Assembly (NCBI GenBank): GCA_963556255.1
Contig: OY744616.1
Location: forward strand, 13,506,772 to 13,570,771
Length of the DNA: 64,000 nucleotides
Reading direction: 5' to 3'
Source: Allolobophora icterica
Taxonomy: Eukaryota > Annelida > Clitellata > Crassiclitellata > Lumbricidae
Notes under the pieces: model-generated
What the model saw: the letters and a program-made list of their open reading frames with translations, nothing else
What the model was told of the DNA's origin: nothing
Databases searched by the model: none
In this document: positions 22,571-33,380 of the stretch, in pieces
How the letters are laid out: each line of letters starts with the position of its first letter
How positions within the stretch are numbered: position 1 is the first letter of the stretch
Position numbers and translations under genes: made by a program

Positions 22571-25500
22571 ATGGAACCCCCGAAGGATGAAGAGCATGAG
22601 GGTTTCAGACACCCCGAGAAGCTGGAGAATGAAACGCCAGCCTCCGTGACGATGATCTACACAATCGGTATTTTATATTTTGGCAATCTGAATAGTTTCT
22701 CATCTTCTAAACTTTCTGGGAGACACACCAACCACGTGCTTTCTTTCATATAGTTTCTGTATTAAAGAAATGCATATTGCTTAGAAATGCCGAGTCATCT
22801 TTTGTCCGTGTGTTGAAATAAGGGTAAAACCGTAGTTTACGTTGCTAAATTCAACATGTTTTCAGGCCCGTTATTTACGTTGCTAAATTAATGCCATGTC
22901 TTCAGTCCCGTACTTCCAACTTCTAGTTTGACTTTTAATATTAAATATTTTCATTGCTCATCCAACTTCTAGTTTCAGTTATAATGTTCATCGGTCATCC
23001 AGCTTCTAGTTTAAGTAATATTTTCATCAATAATCCAACTTCTAGTATTACTATGAAACAATTTCATACACGGGAATAGACCTAACGTCAAAGAATTTAG
23101 CTACGTAAAATATGGATTCCCAACCACTATCAATTTAATTTAGCAACGTAAACTACGGTTTTACTGAAATAAGTTAAAGGATTTGTTCAGCAGCCGTTTG
23201 TGATGGCACACCAAGGTGGTGATTGCATAGTCTGGTATTGTTGTTTGAACAAGATTGGCCAGTTACAAGTTCGATTCCTGTAATCATTTTTCTTCCCAAT
23301 CATTGAGTGAGCTGCTAGTATGCATTTGTGAACAATGTACAAGTGAGGGAGATGTTTCAGAGGCAACGAGTTTGATGTTTGTGTGTCGGTATTTTAGTTA
23401 TTCAGTTTCTACAACAGTACGGATGGTTTCTGCTCCTTGGTGTCGTTCTGGCTTTCTTTGTCAAGCAAAAGGTGCAGCAATATTTGGCAAAACGCCCAAG
23501 AAGTCAATCTTCACCACAGGACCTGCATCGTTACGGCAAGTTGTCTTCCCAAGACATTGGAATACTATGTAACACATGTTTGCATTTTGAGATGGAAATC
23601 AGATGTAGGTGAGAGAATTATCCAGTGCCAGGAGAATGCTACAGATTGCAATCATATGCAGTATGTATAATTGGCACAGATTGCAGGTAGCTGCCCCCTT
23701 CCTAGCTGCCCCAGTCTACTTCACTGGGGTGAGGCAGCAAGGCTCAATGCAGTTCTGTTCTTAGCATATTGATTTATATTGAATTATCACGCATTTTACT
23801 GCTTACTTTATTTATTTATTCCGGATATTTCTATAGCGCCTCTCGAAGTCAACTACTACTCAGAGGCGCTCCCAACTACAGCATTGGTGTACTGTGCCGG
23901 AATTTTCACGCCGAAGCGCCACGAGCAATTGCGAGTGAAGGACTTGCCCAAGGTCCGTACGCAGCGGCTAGAGTGGGATTCGAACCTGCAACCCTCCGGT
24001 CACAAGACGCCGAACTTACCACTGAGCCACCACGCCCCACAATACTTGCCAATAAGTTAATGAATATTAAAGATGTGAAGTAACAAAACAGAGATTTGTA
24101 TGTTGAGGGAGTTTGTGTGCGAGCTGTGATTTGAACCTGAAACATTTGGAGCGAAATTATACCTCTATGCCATTCTAAAATACATGCTGGTTGAAATTGA
24201 ACCAGATGCCTGGGTCTCAGTACTTCAATAAAGGAGTCATTGTATGACAAGTGTCCAGTTACAGTTAACTGTGTTATTCTAATATCTTAGATACGGAGAC
24301 AGCACTGAAGAGGCAGGAGGGGTTTGAAGCATCTCGCAAACGCCTCCAGGAGAAGCTGGATGCGGATGCTGCTAAGTTTGCTGAAGAACAGAAGAAGGTA
24401 ATGTGACTGTGTGGTACTTTGAGTGATGGGGCCTCTGGATTGCTGGCCTCTGGATTGTTAAGTGGAATAGCAGCGTTTTGTACATGTGTAATGAGACTGT
24501 CTTATTACATGCCTTAGGGAGTGTCTTAGTAAGGTAGTCCTCAGAGGTATCGTTCATTTGCTTGAAGAAGATTTTTGCTCAAGGGCTGAAATGCTGCATT
24601 AATCCAAATGAAGAATAAGAAGAGCAGTCCCTTAAACTGATCATGTGAAGCTGCTGCGTTATGAAGTGTTAGCAACCACGTTCTAACCTCGGCATGGTAG
24701 GTACGGCAAGGCCTCTCCCTTGCTGCCTGATCTGCCCACAAGAGTTGGTGTACTCATTTGTACTCATTTTATGGCTGATTTTGTGAACAGTACAGTTACC
24801 AACAGTTTTGAACAGTCTGGTATATTTTTGCATGGTTCAGTAGTGAAATGGTGAAGCACAGAAGAAATTTGTTTGGCCTACGTTGGCTTATATTAGGATG
24901 AATTCATCGACATTGTCACAAGGCAGCAGTGCAGCTCTGCTTTTGTCAGCACATGATTAGTCAATATGGTAATCTTGGGCAAGACCTTTTGGTTAGTTGC
25001 TGTTTAATGACACTGTGTCATAACAAAGATGATTAGCGTTGCCCTCCTTTCTCCATGCTTGGGACTGGCACTGTCAAAGTACGAGCACTGGCGGAGTTGC
25101 AAGACCTTTTGCTTATTCCTCTAACTCTTGCGTATTGTCATTCATTCATTCATTCATTCATTCAGTCATTCATTATGACTCTTCACAGGCACACTGTCAA
25201 TTGTATGTGCCTGTGATGAGTTGTGTATAGGTGCTATATGATTCTGGTGTTACACTGTAACACAGCAGCGGTTGGTTTGTTTTTAGAAAGAGGATGAGAA
25301 ACGAAAGCAGAAGATCGCTGACTGGGAGAAACATCTTGAGGGCAAAGGTTACAGGTCGAAATATAGGCCAATGGTAAGATCCCTTTCGTGGTGGGCCAAC
25401 ATGTGAATTAATAAACGAATATATATAACAAATATATTGTTCATTGGTTTAGGGTTTATGTTACACCAGAACAGTAATTTCTGTGTTGAAGAAGTTTTTA

Positions 25501-27393
25501 TTTGAGCGGTTATTAGAACTTAAAATCCTTTGGACTGGAAAATTATAAAATAGTATGTAAATAATATATACAGGTTGAAAATGAAAGAAGAGTATTGTTG
25601 CATTTCTTATGTTACCTTTTTGCAAATGAATAACTACTTTTACCCGTGTGTGAATTTATTTTAATATCTGTATGTAATGCTGAATATCTTAAAGTTCTGT
25701 TTGCTGATATTGGCTTTAATATTATTTGAAAATATTTTTTATGTGGCCATCAGCTTGTGTCTGGGTGTATTTTAGTAATTGTGATATATACTGATTTACA
25801 TTAGGGTGAGAATTGTTGGGGGTTCAACCCCTAGTCTTTTTTAGGACCCCCACAGTTAAGTCTTCATTGCACACCCCAGGTGGGTCGTTTCCAACCCTCA
25901 GTTGCGCTAGTGTGATTTATTGTGAGATTTGTCACCATGTGAATTGTATACTAATAAATTTGGTGATGTCATGACTTTAAGGAATTTAAGCTTTCTGTTG
26001 CATTTTTGAATTTTCTCAACAAAGAAATTGATTTTGATTCGAGTCTGACTTGCAAAACTACTTACCTGTTGGTGTTTTTTCATCCTGTTGGCTTGATTGG
26101 GTACCATTTGTTGGACTTCAATATCTGTGTATTGAGCTTGAAACTTTGTGTGCAACATATCTCCCAAGCACGGCATCGGGGATGCCCGAGCAGGTCGGTG
26201 CAGCTGAGGACCGATTGCTCCGGGCTGTAATCTGGAACTCTGCTCACATGCTGAGGAACCTGTTTCCACCTACCATCCGACGTCGATACAGTTTTATGCC
26301 CTCGTCCTCATGACCTTGAATGACCATCCAAGGATGACAGGAAATTTATACCGCATATCCTATACAGATTCTTGGTTGTCAAGCACGACTGACTGCTCCA
26401 ACATTTAATATCCCTTCCCATACTTACCCCGGTATGTTCTTATTGTACTTTGTTTTCCTAATTTTTTTTATCTTGCTGCCCTTGTACCCGGTTGTGGTTT
26501 GTGAACCTCATTGATATTAAATGAGTATATAACATAAAATGGCATTTTACGTTGGGCCTTGTAATAATAATAATCTTTTCTTTATTTAGTAAAGAAGAAT
26601 TGTAAGAATTGTGTGTTTAGTTGTTGTATGGATATTTCTTGTTTAGTGCTTCAACCAGTAGATCATTTCATTTGTGAACTATGCCTCTGAGAACAGCTGT
26701 AACAGACATGTGTCATAGGTTATGTGAGCAATTGTTTGACAGAAAGCTGTGTATTTAGACTTATTTTGTCCTTGCAGGAGAATTCTGCCTCAGGCTCAGC
26801 AACCGGTACTTCATCATCATCGTCAACATCCAAGAAACCGAAGCCAACATACAGAGCACCAGGTACAAAATGTTGCATTCTCAACTTGATTCATTTTTTC
26901 AAGATGTTTGCATAGCCTCACAAAATCTTAAAAGCTTAACTTTATTTTAGTTTGTTTTGTAATGTGATTAGGCGTGTTTCTAGCTCCAAGCTGAAGCTTA
27001 GATTGGTGTGGATATAGTATTCCTGGATTATCAGTGGCATGGCAGCAGTATCATGGGAAGATGTTTTAGAACCAGCAACAAGCTATGTAGCAAAGCATAG
27101 CTGCATCTGAAAGCCCAAGGTGTAGTAATTGTATTTGCGTAAGAATTAGTTTAATTTACAGCGGAAATTATATGAATAATTGGTGTAAACATTTAAAACT
27201 GTAACTCTGAAGGTAAAATAAATTATGGCATATTTTGTTGTGTGCATTTGTCAATAGTTCTTTTCATGTTTTGTTTCTTGGTTAGCTTTGCCATTTCTAT
27301 GATTTTCTAGACTATAATCCTCTGATGGGCACCGGCGGCGGTGGTGGCGGCTTCCGGCCAGCAGCGAGAAGAGGTGGAGGAGGATGAGGTTAA
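22571..27393 (+). CDS. SELENOS: Selenoprotein S (VIMP), complete, UGA = selenocysteine
   Basis: Exons 22571-22667, 23398-23535, 24291-24397, 25287-25373, 26778-26862, 27311-27393 encode 198 residues, against 189 for human. The first in-frame ATG opens MEPPKDEEHEG. A single membrane segment (about residues 40-54, YGWFLLLGVVLAFFV) is followed by a charged helix (ALKRQEGFEASRKRLQEKL, then KKEDEKRKQKIADWEKHLEGK), a Ser-rich linker and the family ending YNPLMGTGGGGGGFRP...RRGGGG-Sec-Gly-stop. The UGA at 27385-27387 is followed by GGT and TAA, exactly the penultimate Sec position of vertebrate SELENOS. In vertebrates the protein is an ER-membrane partner of Derlin and p97/VCP in ER-associated degradation, with a redox-active selenenylsulphide. 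Intron 2 uses a GC donor. Human has a Cys in the C-terminal glycine-rich region that pairs with Sec; no Cys is visible here. Confidence 0.95.
23536..24290 (+). other. SELENOS: GC-AG intron (SELENOS intron 2)
   Basis: The exon ends ...CATCGTTACG and the intron begins GCAAGTTG, matching the GC-donor consensus GCAAGT, and ends ATATCTTAG. Using GC gives codon G+AT = Asp and the continuous homology HRYDTETALKRQEGF. The nearest GT, four bases downstream, would shift the frame. Confidence 0.85.
23815..24040 (-). mobile_element. tRNA-derived SINE, family E
   Basis: The reverse complement starts with a tRNA-like head: box A TGGCTCAGTGGTAAGTTCGG and box B GGTTCGAATCCC. A body with ACTTGCCCAAGGTCCG and a tail TATAGCGCC follow. 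It lies inside the GC-AG intron of SELENOS. The head/body layout resembles CORE-type SINEs, but I cannot assign a named family. Confidence 0.7.
24595..24740 (-). mobile_element. SINE-like repeat, family D, 3' portion
   Basis: AAGAGCAGTCCCTTAAACTG ... TTAGCAACCACGTTC is the reverse complement of the family D tail seen at 15.5 and 20.2 kb. Intronic in SELENOS. Confidence 0.5.
25803..26065. mobile_element. Diverged copy of the GTGAGAATTGT hAT-type MITE
   Basis: Starts AGGGTGAGAATTGTTGGGG and shares GGTTCAACCCCTAGTCTTT, CAGTTAAGTCTTC and TTTTGAATTTTCTCAACAAA with the well-bounded copy at 45832-46188. The right terminus is not found. Intronic in SELENOS. Confidence 0.6.
27385..27387 (+). other. 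SELENOS: Selenocysteine UGA codon
   Basis: In-frame TGA after four Gly codons, followed by one Gly codon (GGT) and TAA at 27391-27393. Reading it as Sec reproduces the conserved GG-Sec-G-stop ending of selenoprotein S; a SECIS lies 320 bases downstream. Most gene finders would end the CDS here and lose two residues. Confidence 0.92.
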
Positions 27394-27706
27394 AGCTAGT
27401 CACGTGCTCACCATCATCATCATCACTGCCAAACTAACATCAGACTGCTGACTAACATTAATATGCAACAGTGATAACATAACCGAAAGTAAAAGTGAAA
27501 ATTACGGCACAAATGAAACAAAACAGCGCAAAGTGAAGCCAGCCGCAGTGAGGTGATGATGTGCACGTGACTTGGGGAAGGACGGGGAGAGAGGGACACA
27601 AGTTCGAGGACATCGTGGACAGTGGTTTCACTACTAAAAATTCGTCAACAACTTCGGATGTCGGTGTTTCCGTGAATCAAGGTCCAGACGACGTTCGACT
27701 TGATTT

Positions 27707-27754
27707 GTGACGCTGAATGTGAAAATGATGTAACAGTCATCGCATTCAGCTGAT
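27707..27754 (+). promoter_or_regulatory. SELENOS: SECIS element (form 2) in the SELENOS 3' UTR
   Basis: 5' core GTGA 27707-27710, helix II GCTGAATG 27712-27719 pairing perfectly with CATTCAGC 27743-27750, and 3' core TGAT 27751-27754. The quartet can form: U27708-U27754, G27709-A27753, A27710-G27752, C27711-U27751. Eleven bases after the 5' core come the unpaired AA (27722-27723), then a mini-stem ATGA 27725-27728 / TCAT 27737-27740, which is form 2 architecture. The core is GUGA rather than the usual AUGA. It directs Sec insertion at the upstream UGA through SBP2 and eEFSec. Confidence 0.85.
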
Positions 27755-27927
27755 ATGTCCTGCATTCCAGTTCTTTTGTTGGACTAACGGAAAGATGATA
27801 ACTGATGTAAAGTGATTTTCAGTTTGTTCGCATAAATTTAGGTTTTTCTTATTCAGTTGTAAAGAGAAACAGGGATTTCTGTGTAAGTCGTATCGAGTCT
27901 TACAAAGTTTTTTATAAATGGATGTAA

Positions 27928-27933
27928 AATAAA
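27928..27933 (+). terminator. SELENOS: Polyadenylation signal of SELENOS
   Basis: AATAAA about 535 bases after the stop codon and 174 bases after the SECIS, so the SECIS falls inside the predicted mRNA. Confidence 0.7.
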
Positions 27934-28038
27934 ACGTCGTTTAAAGCATTCCAGAATTCAGAAATGGCCTTATTTACATGTAGGTACCAGTTGTCTACAT
28001 GCCTTGTATAAGCTGAGAACCTCCCATGAATCGCATTG

Positions 28039-29199
28039 GGGGTCATCCATATAGTACGTACGCAAAAAAATCGTATTTTCAGACCCCCCCTCCCCCCCCC
28101 GTTTGGCCGCGTACATTTTGTGGACCCCCCCCTGTGCGTACGTACAACTAAGCTCTACCCCCCCCCAAGAAAAAAATTAGCTAAATTAAGTCATCTATAA
28201 GATATTTAATTTACCGTAGGCGACGAATATTTGCGTTAAACATCATATTTGCTAGCTGAAATTTGTTAACTGTTATGAAGAAATAAAATACTATTTAATA
28301 CGAGAGAACACGCTTCAGACAATAATAACCAAAAAGTTTATCGTTTCTGATCTGTCGAAAGTCCCTCCCTTTTCCGTTTCTCCTCCAAGCCAGTTTTTCC
28401 CGTCTCACGACCCCAGTCTGTTTCCCTCCACTCCCCCACCCTCCCCTCTTCCACGCTCCCTTGTGTCGCCCCAATAGGCCTGCCGAACCGGCTCCACACC
28501 CGGTAGGGTAGAATGCAGGTCGGAAGGCAGAGAGCCGCTCATCGTGCACCCGACTCGGCCGGTGTCTGATTTCCTCGGCTCTGTAGCGGTTGTGGCGACC
28601 GGGTGGATGGAGGTGGGGTCCTTTGAGGCATCTGCTGTGGGTTGCTTCTGTTATGGCGAAGACGGGAGACGAAGCCGTGACATTGATGTTTTCACAATAG
28701 TAAGTAAGTATCACACTAGGTGATAGAACTGGCAAATGAAAGTGTGTTTTGAGGGTATTACGACTTTAAATATTGTTGGAACATTGCTGAATACTATTAG
28801 GATAATATTACTTGGGAATCATCTGGAAAACATGTACTTAATTTGATTAATAAATCTGTGGGCTGAGATTGATTTATATGTTAATAGTGTTTATACTGCT
28901 ACTTTGTAAGTAGGTGGCGCTGTAGTGTCTCATTCACAACACAGATTACCGGTAACTGCACATGGCTTTATATTATAATAATGAAAATTAATGTCATCAT
29001 CCGATTATAGTACAGTACAGAGTTATTTATAAAGTTATAAATAGGCTAATATGGATGTCATAATGAGACTTTTTTTGCGTACGTACATTTAGTCGAGACC
29101 CCCCCTCCCCCCCCCCCCATACGCACCCGTACGCAAAATCGCATAAATCGCGGACCCCCCCCTCCCCCCTCAGTGCGTACGTACTATGTGGATGGCCCC
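28039..29199. mobile_element. PIF/Harbinger-like nonautonomous element, 1161 bp
   Basis: Inverted ends GGGGTCATCCATATAGTACG and CGTACTATGTGGATGGCCCC with a 3-bp duplication TTG on each side. C-rich runs and GCGTACGTAC motifs lie next to both ends. A 146-codon minus frame inside (28295-28735) has no recognisable domain and is probably not coding. Confidence 0.75.
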
Positions 29200-29296
29200 T
29201 TGGTAGAATTTATTTTTAACTTGGTTTCCGGCATTGGCCTTGGTGGGTTGGTATTTCATGGATACCCATCTCAGCCTTTTTGGAAGATTCTTAACA

Positions 29297-29759
29297 GGGG
29301 CCATCCACATATTACGTACGCACTTAGGGGGGGGTGGAGGGGGGTCGGATTTTGGCGATTTTGCGTACGGGTGCGAACGGGGGGGGGAGGGGGGGTAACA
29401 AAATGTGTACGTACCCAAAATAAATATCTAATTATGACGTCCACATTAGCCTATTTATAACTCTGTATTATCCTATAGTCGTCCCATGGCATTTTATTAC
29501 ATTATATACAAGCCATGTGCAGTTATTCTGTGCTGTGAACGACACCTATAATTTGTCTATATTGGCCCTTCAATAATCTGGCCTAAAGTGCAGACAGGCT
29601 GCCTGGAGACACTTTCTGCAGCTGGTCATCGGGGGGGGGGGGGTGCGTCAAAAGTACGTACTCAGGGGGGGGGTGGTGGAAGAAAGTACGCTTGCGAACA
29701 GGGGGGGGAGGGGGTCCAATTTTCCCGGATTTTTGTGTACGTAATATATGGACAGCCCC
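29297..29759. mobile_element. PIF/Harbinger-like nonautonomous element, 463 bp, inverted copy
   Basis: Ends GGGGCCATCCACATATTACG and CGTAATATATGGACAGCCCC with a 3-bp duplication ACA. Internal sequence (ATTAGCCTATTTATAACTCT; ACTGCACATGGC-type motif inverted) is the reverse complement of the right part of the 28039-29199 element, so the two lie head to head 97 bp apart. Confidence 0.75.
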
Positions 29760-30663
29760 ACACCTTAACAACGAGCGTGTAATAAAAGTGACTGGGAAAC
29801 CATTGCACCTAAGCACATCCGGCATTTCTTAACTTCATCGTGCTTCATGCCATTGTGTCGACTACTCCAAGCTGATGCTGTAAGAAAATCTGCTAAATAT
29901 TTTTATATTTGAATAAATACTTAAGCTGCTGTGACCCTTGTTCAGTCCGATAGCTCACAGCACATCCTCACTCATATGTAGCTAGGAGAGATGGGGAAGC
30001 TGGTGAAATCACAGAATCTAGAGTCCACCACCAGAAGGCATGCTTCCTTGATGAACTCCGTTTTCTGTTCAAAATTAACTGTGGTAAATTCTGTAAATTT
30101 TAAGTTAACTTATTACGTTCCTCAAAAGCTACCTGCATGGAAATAAAGTACAATTATTGCAACAATGCTTTACTGATATTACTGATGACAACATACAGGC
30201 CTCTGAATAAGCTGGTTTTTCGTCTTGTTAACCCACCATCCATGCAGAAGTACGCTCGCAACTGCAGATGGATTTCAGTTGATGGAGGATCATGTCCTTG
30301 GGTTCCACTTTTGAACAATTGGTCTATATACAGCCTACACAGTGTTTAAGTTGTAGGGGTGTTCAACCCATCTAGCTGTTCTTCTAACCCCTCGGTTAAG
30401 TGACTGAAAATATGTTGGGGTCAGGTCTTGACCAGCTCAGTTATTTTGTGGGTTCAACATTAGATTTTTGTGTAATGCGGTAATCTTGTTGCACGTCCCA
30501 CCTTGTGTGAGACTTCCCAGTGCCTTATCCTGATTCACATACTGCAGGGCTATAGGCTTAAACAGAGCTCCCATTTGAGGCGAGCGATCGATTGCTCTCC
30601 TTGGTCGCTCACATAGCAAAGTTCCGCGCGAGCGGTAAATCGCTCGCCTAAAGTCTAGACAGG
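29760..30663. other. Intergenic sequence, nothing recognised
   Basis: No open frame with family motifs. A palindromic-looking CGAGCGATCGATTGCTC segment near 30580 pairs in part with AAATCGCTCGCC near 30635. Confidence 0.4.
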
Positions 30664-30872
30664 CAGAGGCGTAACTTTGGTCTAAAAAGTGGGATATACC
30701 AATTTCTTATATACGCGAAGAAAGACGAAGACTGCGATTTCTGGGAAGGCACAATAATAAAATATTGATTGTCATTGTTCAAAAAGTGGGGGTAGGCCTA
30801 CGCCGGTACGGTACCCCAGTCCAAGAAGTTGGGGCACGGGTACTCCTCGTACCCCCACGAATTACGCCTATG
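30664..30872. mobile_element. Short MITE, AGGCGTAAC family, copy 1
   Basis: Ends CAGAGGCGTAACTTTGGTC and GAATTACGCCTATG. Shares CCAATTTCTTATATACGCGA, GGGAAGGCACAATA and paired GGTAC blocks with the copies at 35619 and 38589. No clear target duplication. Confidence 0.7.
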
Positions 30873-31074
30873 CTAACGACCAAGGTGGATTCTCCATCCC
30901 TCTCATTGCGGACGTCCTTTATGGACGACCTCTAGCCTTGCTCTTTTGACTTGAAATTTTCGCACAACCGGGCTGTTGCGGACCTGATTAGTTTTGTCCA
31001 AGATGTACGTGATGGTAACTAAACCGATTTCCACGACGTGGAGCCGAGTAATCGGATCGAATCTAATGATTTTA

Positions 31075-31215
31075 TATAGCGCCGTTATTATTAGTATTAC
31101 GCATTCTTTAAGCGCCACTATATAATAACCATGCATCAATCGATGGCGCTGAGCAGTTGTGAGTGATGGACTTGCTCAAGGTCTCTACACTGCAGTAACC
31201 ATCTCAGGGGTTGTC
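31075..31215 (-). mobile_element. SINE family A body, truncated
   Basis: GAGTGATGGACTTGCTCAAG, GTCTCTACACTGCAGTAACC and ATCTCAGGGG match the body of the 43.8-kb copy. The tRNA-like head is missing and replaced by the GA-rich microsatellite. Confidence 0.6.
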
Positions 31216-31257
31216 CAAGAATACCAAGTGAAGAAAAAAATTGATTGCCAGAAGAGA

Positions 31258-31339
31258 AGATCAGAGAGAGAGACAGAGACAGAGACAGACAGAGACAGAC
31301 AGAGACAGACAGACAGAGAGAGAGAGAGACAGAGAGACA

Positions 31340-31420
<81 letters not shown>
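31258..31420 (+). repeat. (GA)n / (GACA)n microsatellite
   Basis: AGAC/AGAG-rich stretch becoming pure GA from about 31345. The open frames over it (RERERE or LSLSLS) are artefacts of the repeat. Confidence 0.95.
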
Positions 31421-31422
<2 letters not shown>

Positions 31423-31670
31423 GCAGGAGAGGTTGTCGAGAGATATCAATTGGAGATAGAAGTCCGGATGCCAGGGAGACCAGGTAGCGGAGGAGGCAGA
31501 GAAACTGTTATGGCGGGTTTCGTTTAGGACTTTAGGTCGAGAAAGATGGAGGATCAGGTGGGTGATGGTAGGAATTTTTTAGAAGTGGGACTTTAATTGT
31601 AAGCCTTGGGGTGATAGATATAGACAGTGGAGCTATGTTGTTGGTTTGTGTTTAGGATGAGAGAGATTGG

Positions 31671-31860
31671 CAGGGACGTATCTAGCGTTGGGCTTGGGGG
31701 GCTTAAGCCTCCCCCCAAACGAAGTTGAAGCCCCCCCCAAACAAGTCAAGCCGTTGTATGCTTACGGCTAAAATTCGTAAGAACACTGTATAAATGTTGC
31801 CATGTTCAAGGCTTAAGCCCCCCCCCCCAAACGAAAAATCCTAGTTAGGCTACGTGCCTG
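31671..31860. mobile_element. hAT-type MITE, 190 bp
   Basis: Ends CAGGGACGTATCTAGC and TTAGGCTACGTGCCTG with an exact 8-bp duplication GAGATTGG at 31663-31670 and 31861-31868. The interior has a repeated GGCTTAAGCCCCCCC-type palindromic motif. Confidence 0.85.
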
Positions 31861-32154
31861 GAGATTGGAAGGGGTGGAGTGGATGGATCGGGATAAGATT
31901 TACTGAAAAGGTAGGACTTAAGTTTTCACTCGAAAGCCTGAGGGGTGATATGCAAAGCAGCTTTAGATAAAGGCTTAGTGAATCGTGATTTGCGTTGCTG
32001 GCAGCTATAGGTTAATTACTTTCGACAGCTAAAGGCCCGCAATAGGCCTACTAATTTACCAGACATTCAACGCATGGCAAAACTTCTCTTGGACATTGGA
32101 AGAAATCAAAGTATGACCATGCGTGTCATCATTGTCATGAACGGTAAATTACTT

Positions 32155-32270
32155 ACTTACTTTGCAGATCGACGACAATACACATGACGTTTTATTTAAT
32201 AACGACGTCATATCTGCGATTGTTGTTCCGATGACGTAATCGTGGACCAATTGTTTAGTGCCTTGGAAAC
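32155..32270 (+). promoter_or_regulatory. Cluster of CRE-like TGACGT sites
   Basis: CATGACGTTT, ACGACGTCAT and GATGACGTAA occur within about 70 bp, 80-160 bp upstream of the open frame at 32322. The spacing suggests a CREB/ATF-type promoter, but no transcript is known. Confidence 0.3.
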
Positions 32271-32321
32271 GAGTCGATTCAGATTCATTTAGGAAAACGA
32301 CTTCGAAGGGATGAGACATAA

Positions 32322-32582
32322 ATGATGGCGAGACATTTTGAAGAGGAAATTTCGATCAGAAGCAATGAAATCGAAATACGTCGAAAGAACTGTACCAAAT
32401 CAACCGGTAATCGAAAATCATCGAACGCTTCGATCGGAAAGAAACTCGAAGAAACTCAGCGATCGGAAAGAAGCAGGAATTCGAAATTAAACGTATGCAC
32501 TGTTCAACTTGAAGACGCTTATCGACCAGGAACTGATCAATACGAAAATCTTAACAGTGATCAACAGAAAGTCGAAGTTATA
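32322..32582 (+). CDS. Possible first coding exon of an unrecognised gene
   Basis: An ATG-initiated frame of 87 codons (MMARHFEEEIS...) rich in Ser, Arg, Lys, Asn and Glu, lacking repeats and running to a plausible donor (GTTATAG|gtaatt). The frame stops nine bases after the donor if unspliced. I recognise no family, and no following exon with a matching acceptor and an open frame was found within 2 kb. It could be the first exon of a gene with a long intron, or a chance frame. Confidence 0.25.
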
Positions 32583-32924
32583 GGTAATTAAGAATTATTT
32601 CACTTGATGGCACACATTGAGCAATATGTAGGCTTAGGCCTATATATACACGGTAGGTATACCTGATAGATCGATAGATGAAAACTAAGGTCTAATATAA
32701 TCTAAACTGGAAATCATTTTCTGTTGACGTTATCATAAAGCACCAGGCACCAGGCAATGTTCGCTTATAAGCAAAACATTACAGAAGCATACAATAATAT
32801 TGTCTGCTGGAACTATAGTCAAGATCCGTGAGATCCCCTACACTTAAAGAGGCCCGTAACCCAGAGAATATATCAGGCGAGCAGTTTCTTAACGCTTGAT
32901 GATAATATTCGTGTTTTATTGACA

Positions 32925-33115
32925 AGAAAACTGACACACCGCAGCAAGTAACATTGAAACATATGACAGTACAATTATCAAGATCTTATAGAACACGCAT
33001 CTTGGCAGCCTGTTAGGCGCCCATTCATTTTACAGCTGCCCCCTAGGGAATGGAAGGCTGAGTCGACCTATAGGGAGCTTACGGGTATCGAACTGCGTCT
33101 TTCAAAATCTTATGT
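32925..33115 (-). mobile_element. SINE-like repeat, family B
   Basis: Nearly parallel to 11560-11765: AAGTAACATTGAAACAT, ATCAAGATCTTAT, CTTGGCAGCCTGTTAGGCGC and AGTCGACCTATAGGGAG. Box B-like GGGTATCGAACTGCG at the right. Confidence 0.65.
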
Positions 33116-33249
33116 TTAGCGACGAGCTGCATTGGTTTCCCAGTTGCTTGTAGTACACTCTCGTCGCTAAAGTGTTAAGAGAAGTAGTCATGGATATGAA
33201 GTATCTAAAGCGACTTCATTTTCTTAGTCTTGGCACATGAGGGCGACTA

Positions 33250-33303
33250 ACACTCTCTCTTTGTCTCTCTGACTCTCTGTATCTCTGTCTCTTACTCTCT
33301 GTC

Positions 33304-33350
<47 letters not shown>

Positions 33351-33380
33351 GTCTGTCTGCCTGTCTCTCTCTCTCGCTTC
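33250..33380 (+). repeat. (CT)n / (CTGT)n microsatellite
   Basis: Imperfect TCTC/TCTG repeat following a family D-like tail (CATTTTCTTAGTCTTGGCA, minus strand). Confidence 0.85.

Noticed and set aside
27385..27387. UGA as the ordinary stop codon of SELENOS
   Set aside because: The next codons GGT TAA reproduce the family ending, and a SECIS lies downstream.
28295..28735. 146-codon minus-strand frame
   Set aside because: Lies inside a nonautonomous transposon, is low in recognisable motifs and is not shared as a frame by the sister element.
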